Source: Varibaculum cambriense
Lineage (GTDB): Bacteria; Actinomycetota; Actinomycetes; Actinomycetales; Actinomycetaceae
Length of the DNA stretch: 64,000 bases
Direction of reading: 5' to 3'
NCBI RefSeq assembly: GCF_002848005.1
Contig: NZ_PKHX01000006.1
Location: forward strand, 12,396-76,395
Position numbers and translations under genes: made by a program. Shown piece after piece: positions 53,767 through 61,400 of the stretch. Below the pieces are notes generated by a model. It ran no database searches. It was not told the origin of the DNA and worked only from the letters and a program-made list of their open reading frames with translations. Position 1 is the stretch's first letter. The number at the start of each line of letters is the position of its first letter.

Positions 53767-53808
53767 CAAAGAGGGGGCGATGCATCCAGCTGCACCGCCC
53801 CCTCTTTG
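53767..53808 (-). terminator. Strong stem-loop between pilin and sortase genes
   Basis: CAAAGAGGGGGCG (53767-53779) and CGCCCCCTCTTTG (53796-53808) form a 13-bp perfect stem, 50 bp past the pilin stop. No long U-tract follows on the minus strand. It may act as a partial terminator or 3' stabiliser that keeps pilin mRNA above sortase mRNA. Confidence 0.75.
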
Positions 53809-53857
53809 GTCTTAGGGGCTATTGTTCACTCTATTAGTAGTTTTCCTAGACCTGTGC

Positions 53858-55414
53858 CTAGTCCTTACGGCGTTTAACGGTTAGTACCACGCCGATAGAG
53901 ACCAGAATCAAGCCCAGAGCCGAAAGGAGCAGAATCCCCTGCGCACCAGTCAGCGGCAGCCCCGGGTTCTTGTGGTTGGTAATATCAAGAGCGTTACCAG
54001 CTTTAGCTTTAGCAGCAGCACTCAAATCGGTAACCGTTCCCGGCTTAGTAAGCGAGAACTTAATAGCTTGCGGCAGGATCTGGTAACCAGCTGGAGCCTG
54101 TTCCTCAACCAGGCAGTAGGGTACCTGGTCCGTTTCCGGCACCGCTTCCCCATCAATCCAGTCAGTCATCTGCAAATCAGAGATTTTTGCTAGACCATCT
54201 GCCTTAGTCTCATTTGAGGTCTTGATAGTCGGGCCATAGCTGGAGCAATCTTTCTTGTCCGAGGTATCCAGGTGGACACTGAATATAGCGCCAGCCAGAG
54301 TCTCGCCCGCGCTGTTGACCTTCTTAATTACGATATCGCCGTGCTTGGTAACAACCTCCGGAGAATTGACCGGCTTACCATTGTCTTTTGCCCACTTATT
54401 CGGGTACAACTGACCAGTGTTCTTGGTCAAACCATCAGCCGGAACGCTCTTTAACTTAACGTGTAGAGTAACCTCGATCTTGGCGCCACCAGCGATAGTG
54501 TCCAGACCAGTACCTTTGAAGGCGACGGTGATCTTGTTACCATCGGCAGTGGCATCAAAATCTTTGGTATCTTTATCAGCAATCTTGGCGGTAGTCTTTA
54601 CATACTCCACGTTGGCCGGAAGTTGGTCGACAATCTGGTATAGATTACCCAGGTCAGCGGCATCCATCTTTCCATCGCCATTGGCGTCAGCGCCCGTGGA
54701 AGTGGTGGTCAAGACATACTTAAACTCATCCATACCGGTTGTAGACCCCGGTTTCTCAGTGGTAACGCCCTTGTCTTGAACCTTCTTATCCAGTTCGTTT
54801 TCCTGGTTCTTGGGGTAGACGTGTACGTCGCTATTCCAGGCCTTACCATCGGGATTGGTCATCGGCAAAGTAACTGCGAAGGGAGCAATCGGAGTGATTT
54901 TTTCCTTCTTAACCTCTTTACCAGCAGCCTTAATCGTGCCCGATCCGGCTAGGTCCTCTACCACGACGTACAGACCACGATCTACGGAAGTGAACTTAGC
55001 TTCCCCATTAGTGCCAGTTGTCATAGTCGTCGGGTTAGCGGCCAGCTTGTAAGTGGTAGCTCCAACTGTGATCCCGGTGGTGACTACATCGTCCTTCAAA
55101 GAAACTTCCCCAATTTCTTGAGCCAGTTTCAGACCGTCATTGGTAGAAACGTCAACGCCCTCAACCTTGTAGAGCTTAAAATTAACCCCTTCCAAAGGTG
55201 TTTTACCGGTAAGCTCGGCAGCGTCAATCGCGGTACCATCGTGTTTCAAATTCGTAGTCGCACCCAGATACTTATGCACCGTCAAAGATGCGGTAGTGGG
55301 CTGCGATGCACCCGGGGTAAACGTAGTATTAGCACTGGCGGCGCCGACGCCTGCCAGGCCCATAAAGGCCATCACCATGCCGGTTAGCACGGCTAATAAC
55401 TTTTTCTTACTCAC
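53858..55414 (-). CDS. LPLTG-anchored major pilin (FimA/SpaD type)
   Basis: A 518-residue shaft pilin. Signal peptide MSKKKLLAVLTGMVMAFMGL-AGVGAASA (about 1-29), an N-terminal pilin domain, the pilin motif WNSDVHVYPKNQ with the linking Lys202, a C-terminal Cna-B-like domain with E-box YCLVEEQAPAGY, then LPLTG (486-490), a hydrophobic helix and KRRKD. Two cysteines (KDCSSY, PYCLV) suggest a disulfide. The GTG start at 55412-55414 follows GGAAGAG and overlaps the adhesin stop by 8 bp. Order adhesin-pilin-sortase matches Actinomyces fim loci. Confidence 0.93.
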   Translation of the reverse strand: MSKKKLLAVLTGMVMAFMGLAGVGAASANTTFTPGASQPTTASLTVHKYLGATTNLKHDGTAIDAAELTGKTPLEGVNFKLYKVEGVDVSTNDGLKLAQEIGEVSLKDDVVTTGITVGATTYKLAANPTTMTTGTNGEAKFTSVDRGLYVVVEDLAGSGTIKAAGKEVKKEKITPIAPFAVTLPMTNPDGKAWNSDVHVYPKNQENELDKKVQDKGVTTEKPGSTTGMDEFKYVLTTTSTGADANGDGKMDAADLGNLYQIVDQLPANVEYVKTTAKIADKDTKDFDATADGNKITVAFKGTGLDTIAGGAKIEVTLHVKLKSVPADGLTKNTGQLYPNKWAKDNGKPVNSPEVVTKHGDIVIKKVNSAGETLAGAIFSVHLDTSDKKDCSSYGPTIKTSNETKADGLAKISDLQMTDWIDGEAVPETDQVPYCLVEEQAPAGYQILPQAIKFSLTKPGTVTDLSAAAKAKAGNALDITNHKNPGLPLTGAQGILLLSALGLILVSIGVVLTVKRRKD

Positions 55415-58400
55415 TTCTCTTCCTTTCAAATAGAGTGACTACAATAGCAATCCCTAATGCCAGGCACCCTAGAAGTAACACTTCTAAAGCACCGGCGTAT
55501 CCCGACAAGGGAAGTTTCCCTTCCGGGTAGTTAGTGACAGTCAGGGATCCATTCCCGCCACTAACGGTATTTACATTTCCTTTTCCACTGATAATGGTCA
55601 CGTTCCCGCTACCGTCTACCGTGAAGTTCACCGGCTGCGGCAATAGGGCGTAACCCCTGCTGGTTTGGGTTTCCTTTAAGGTGTAGTTTTGTCCAGGTAT
55701 CACCTTGAACTTAACTTTCCCGTTCTTATCAGTAGTCAAAGTCTGAGCAGCTCCGCTCGCACCCTCCTCAGAGAGTTCGAAGACCACGCCCTCAATCGCA
55801 GTACCGGTATCGGAGACTTTATTAAGCTCCACCTCGGTCTCGGATAGCTCGTTATAGCGCTTGAAAGTTATCACCGGGTTATCCGCGGTCAGGGAAATTG
55901 GCTCCACTGCATTGGAAATTAGATACCCATCCGGAGGCTTAGACTCCCGAAGCTCATAATCGTGACCAAAAGGTAAGCCAGTAAATGTAGCCAAACCCAC
56001 CTCGTTAGTAGTCAAAGACCTTTCGGTATTATCCGTTTTGTCCTTAAGCGTAAACTCCGCACCCGCCAACGGTTTACCGGTTTCTTTCGATAGTTTCGAA
56101 ACCGTAATCCTGCCGGTGTCCTTAGTGTTGGGCACCTCCATAGTGATCAGCCCGGTAAACCCATCTAGCAGGGCGTAATCGGATACTTTCACTGAAATCG
56201 CATTGGACTTAGCGATATAACCACCGCTAGGAGCTTGAATTTCCTTCAGCTTATAGATCTTGTCCGGATCCAGCTTCACGTTTGCCGGCAGGTTAACCAA
56301 ACCGTCACTACCAGTAACCAGGTTGGTAGCCACTTCCGTGGTCTCGTCCTCGTTAAAGAGGGTGAACTTGGCGCCCGAAAGGGGAATCACCACATCGAAA
56401 GTACCCGCCACTTGACCGGGGACTTTCACCGCACCCGGGGTACCCGACACCACTTTATCGGCAGCGTCCTCACCAATTGCCTTCACCAGGGGTTCGAACT
56501 TGAAGACCCGCAGACGCGAACGATTGTTATTAGCCGTCCAGGTAAACTGCTGCATCTTATAGTCATCAACCACGAACTCGTACTGAGCCCGGGGATCGAT
56601 GTAATACCCGGCAGGAGCCTTTAGCTCTTTCACCCGGTAAATACCACCAGAAAGACCAGTGAACTCTGCTTGCCCGGTCTGCTCAGTGGTTACCTTCTTG
56701 ATCGGTTCGGTTGGCCAAGAACCATCGCCGGCCTGCTTGAATAGGCCGAACTCGGCGCCCTTTAGGTTGCGGTTAGTAGCAGCAGCCTGCGGGTCAACCT
56801 TGGTGACTATCAGTGAAGACTCTTTCTTTTCTTTCTCGTTAGGCACCAGTAGCTCGTCCTGCTCTAGCAACAGATTCCCAGAAGCGTCCTTGAGTTTGCC
56901 AGCAGCATCAATCTGGAACTGCAACAGGGCATCGTTCTTGATATATCCGGCAGGAGCGAAGGTCTCTTTCAAGGTATAAACCTGGTCTAGATCCAGCCCG
57001 TCTAAAATGACGTTCATCTGCCCATCGCTGGCGGTGGTGACCGTCTTCACCCGATTGGTAGCACTGTCCGTAGTTCCTTTATATAGTTCGAAGGTTGCGC
57101 CACCTTTAATCACCCCGTCACTGCGTTTCCACTGGCCAAAGGATTTATTCTTACCGGCCATGCCCCGCACGCCTAGCTTCGATAGCGACACCGCGCCTTT
57201 ATCGTTAAAAATCAGGCCAAGATCCCCGAAGCCGAACGTCAAATTCAATCCGCGCAGGACGCAGTCGCTCCCTGAACAATTAGTAATCGTAAAGTCAATC
57301 GGAGCAATCGGCTGCAGGTGACGATCACCTGGATTCTCCGTTAACCGCCATTTACCGGCAGGAATGTTGTAGAACTTCACGTCACCGTCATCATTAGAGC
57401 GCACCGTAATCGGAGCCGAGTTCGGCACAAACATGGTGCCGTCATTTTGCTGCACCGGCTGGGGAGTAATCGTGAAGGCTATACCCGCTAAAGGCTGACC
57501 GTTCTTATCCACCTTCTTAAACTCGGCAGTACCCCGAATCGGCTCGACTGGATACCATTTGCCCATGTTGGTAACATCAGGCGCTTTAATCCGGTAGGTT
57601 CCGGTAGCAGAATCAAAATTAGTCGCGTTAAAGTCGGTGGCGGACAACATATATGCCTTATCGGTAACGGCATATCCCGTGGGAGCTTCGATCTCTCGCA
57701 CCGTCCACCCCGGGGCGGCATTCACATTCGTAAACTTGACTTTGCCGTTAGAGTCAGAGATGGCGGTGGCTTGGAGTTCGCCCTCTTTGTCGTAGAGGCC
57801 GAATTTGGCTCCTGCGAGCAGTTTCTTCTGCGCTGTTTGGAAGGGCTCAGCTTTATATCCGTACTTTGTCAGCTCGATATTTGTCGCTGGCGGCACCAAA
57901 GTGTTAATCACCGGATTGGATTCCAGTTTGCCTTCGTGCGAACTAGACACGCTCCAGAAATCATTGATTGCCTTCTTACCCAAATGCTCTTGGGAAAGCG
58001 GAGTCGCGCCCTTGGGGCCGGCAATCATCGGTACCGTAATCCGCACTTCGCTGCGCGGCTTTTGCGGGCTGGTATTGGTGAATTTCAACCCCGTTACCGC
58101 CTGGCAGGGTGCGCTCTGCCAGTTGGCGCGATCCAGGTCATATTTCGTCGCCATACCGGTATCGCAGGTATAGAAGGTATTCCAACCGTTAGCAGCCGTT
58201 CCATCAGCCATTTCGAAGCTGATTCGCCCGCTGGAATCGTACTGGTTAATCAGGGTGGAACCTTTGCGGGCAGGAGTACCTGCCACCGGCAGTAAGTCAT
58301 AGATTACCGGATTTTGCTCCGGGTTAGTTCCGTAGCCTAACCGCAGCTGATAATCGAATTTTGCTCCCCCGACAGTGCTAATCTCGGTAACCCAAGGGGT

Positions 58401-61400
58401 GTTTGGCTTACGCTCCCGAATCCGCTTAGTTATGTAGGTTTCGTCCCCTACTGCGACTCTGGTGGTATTTTCCGCTCTCGACCACACTCCCGAACCCGCA
58501 ATCGGGTTGGTTACCCTGGTTACCCATCTGTCTTTCTCTCTGTCGCTTTTATCTTCTGGGTACTCAACATTGCCTTGAGCATGCACGAACGCTTCGTTAA
58601 TGATGTCACCGTCGATAACACCCCTGGTGATAACGGTCTGCAGTTGACCCACACTGTAAACCTGGTTCGGATCCGTAACCTGGTCAGCTTGGAAACGAAC
58701 CGCTACGCGTCCTGTCCCATTGAAGTTAGAAAGGATCTGGTAACGAGCACCGGGCAGTTCCGCAAACTTTTTAGTCAGCGTCACCCGGTTAACTTCCAAC
58801 CCCCTAGGTAGCACATCTACCAGCTCAAAAGCGGTCAGAGGATCACCGTAATCGGTTTCTAGCTCGGCACCCACGGTATAGGTACCGGTTTTACCGGCGA
58901 TAGTTGCCTTGGCAAAAGTATTCACTTTACGAGCTTTAAGCTTCTTGCCCTCGGGCAATACCTTGACATGAGCCTCTTTAATACGTTCTCCGCCCTGTAC
59001 CTTATTTCTGAGGTCGGCTTGGCACTTCAGCCCCTCACAGAGTTTCTGATCCGGGTCACGGAGCTTGGTGTGAATCCGGGTAATAGTTCTTTCCCTCGGC
59101 TGCGTTTCCTTAACGCTGCTCCACCGCAACTGGATGTTCTCGTAGGAGGTAAGGTTCTCCGGCAGGTCGATCCGGTCAGTTCCCGTAATGCCCATGGAAT
59201 ACAGAACTTTATATTTACCCGGTTCACCCGTGGGGCTAATAATCTCTAGGGTGCCCCCTACAAATACCGGATCAGGAGTGATCGCGGTGTACTGTAAACG
59301 GTCATCAAGGTCGAAGTCCCTAAGATTTAGGGTGACAGCGGTATCCGTAGTGTTATTGGTAAGTACGTTCCAATTGAATTCAGGAATACGATCCTGCTTA
59401 GTGTCGTAGATTACCGCGACTCCATCACGGATATGGGGACCGGCAGCAACCTTCGTTAGCGGCACCCCGGGGGGTGCAGTCTCCATCGGCTTATAGAAGC
59501 TAAAGTGAGTGTTCGCCGCCCCCGTAATTAGCGGTTCCTTCGGACCTTGCTCCTCGGGGGTGAGGGTAAATTCCGCGGTGTTATCAATCCGTTTTTGTTT
59601 CTTTGCCCCCGGGAAATGCAACTTCAAGCTACCTAGACCGGAGCTCTCCGTGGTCAGACGTTTTTCGGTATTGGTGTAGGTGAGGGTGACCTGATCGTCA
59701 CCTAGCTTCCACCCCGGGTTTTCAGAGGCTACGAACTTGGCACGTGCCTGGGTACCATCAGTCTTGATGTATAGCGGCAACTGGTCGGTGATGGTGTAAC
59801 CCCGCACGTTCCGCATCAATTTCTCTACTGCGAAAGTAAAGGTGACCGCGTTATTTCCGTATCTGCTTACGTGCCCTTCTGGATCATCATCGTAGTCCCT
59901 ACATACGCCAAGATCACATCCAACTGTATCCTTCGTGAAAGTAGGCAGCGGATAGTAGCCTTTAAGGTTCACCGGTCCCGGTTTAGATTTTGGATGCGGG
60001 GTAAGCACATACCGATTCCCGTCCGAGGCTTTATCTAGCAATTCGGCCTTAAGCGGGAAAACCGCGTCCGAGGCGGTAATCCGCTTCTTTATACGCCAGT
60101 AGATAGGAATACTTGTTCGTATGGAGCTATCGTAATTCGGCTTCAGCTTAACTTCCAGGACTCCTGGGGCAACTACCTTAACTGATTGGAAGTATTGGCT
60201 GGAAGTATTATCCCAATCCGCAACTTCTACCCGGGTAGGATCATAAGTTACCCGAATGACCCCATCCTTAACTATCGAGGTTCCGGCATCCCCACCGTAG
60301 GCGAGGTCAACTCGCATATTATTGCCGAACTGCTCCTCTAGATCATTCGACTCGGGCCAGCCTGGCTGGTTTATTTTCCCGGTCAAATTCAAACGCGCGT
60401 AAAAACCCGTCAACTCGGCAGGAGCCTTCTGGTAACGGAAAACTATATTTTTGTCGTTGCCGTCCAGGTCAATCCATTGCGGTTGCGGCAGAGAGTATCC
60501 CTTGACCATCGGCGGCTGCAGCAAGTACTTATTTTCGCCATTGCTGTCTTTGGTGCTGATTACCCGGCTTTCGCTGGGAGCTACCGTCTCGCCGTTGGGG
60601 CCGAGGTATTGCACATTGACTTTATTGTCCACCAGGATGATAATCACCCCAGGTATACCCTCGATATTCAGGGGGTTCTTGCCTGATTCTGGCCGCAAGT
60701 AGATGGGGGCTTTAAGACCCACATAGGTGTCGAGGTATAAATCTTTCGCCCCAAGTATCCTTACCGCAAGATCTAAGCGGTTCCGGGGCGGCTTATACGT
60801 TGGATCGCCCGACGGATTACTCTGATCCACTGGGGTGTCAGGAACTGTAAATACCTGACCGGCGGGAACCGTTCCCCCAAAGGTATACTGTCCAAAATCA
60901 TTTATTTTCCCCAAAGAATTCGGAAGAGTAGTTATATTGTTCTTCCCTTTTTCTCGGTCTATTTCCTTGTTCTTGCTGAAACTGTCGGTTACATTCCCAA
61001 AAGTACCGGCGTAGTTCTCGCGCCCTCCATACATAGAGTAAATCCAGTAAGCACCTACAGACTCTACGTTTTCCCAGGAATCCGGGAGAGCTGTGAGAGC
61101 ATTGTTTACAAACGCCGAATATTTTATTGCTGTTACCGCACCCCAGGAAGCGGGTAACGCCTTTATCCGGTTCGATTCAAAAGCATGCCTATTGATGAGG
61201 GTGATCTTGCCCCAGGAGCTAGGGAGAGTAGTGATTTCATTATTGATGAATGCGCCTGTGGGAATTTCGGTGAAATTATCCCAGGGAGCCGTCAGGGCGG
61301 TAAGCTTATTGTCTTTGAAACTCTCCGCGCCAATGGTGGTAACGCTTCCCCACGAATCTGGCAGACCGGTGAGGGCATTACCCAAGAACGCCCGCCCTTT

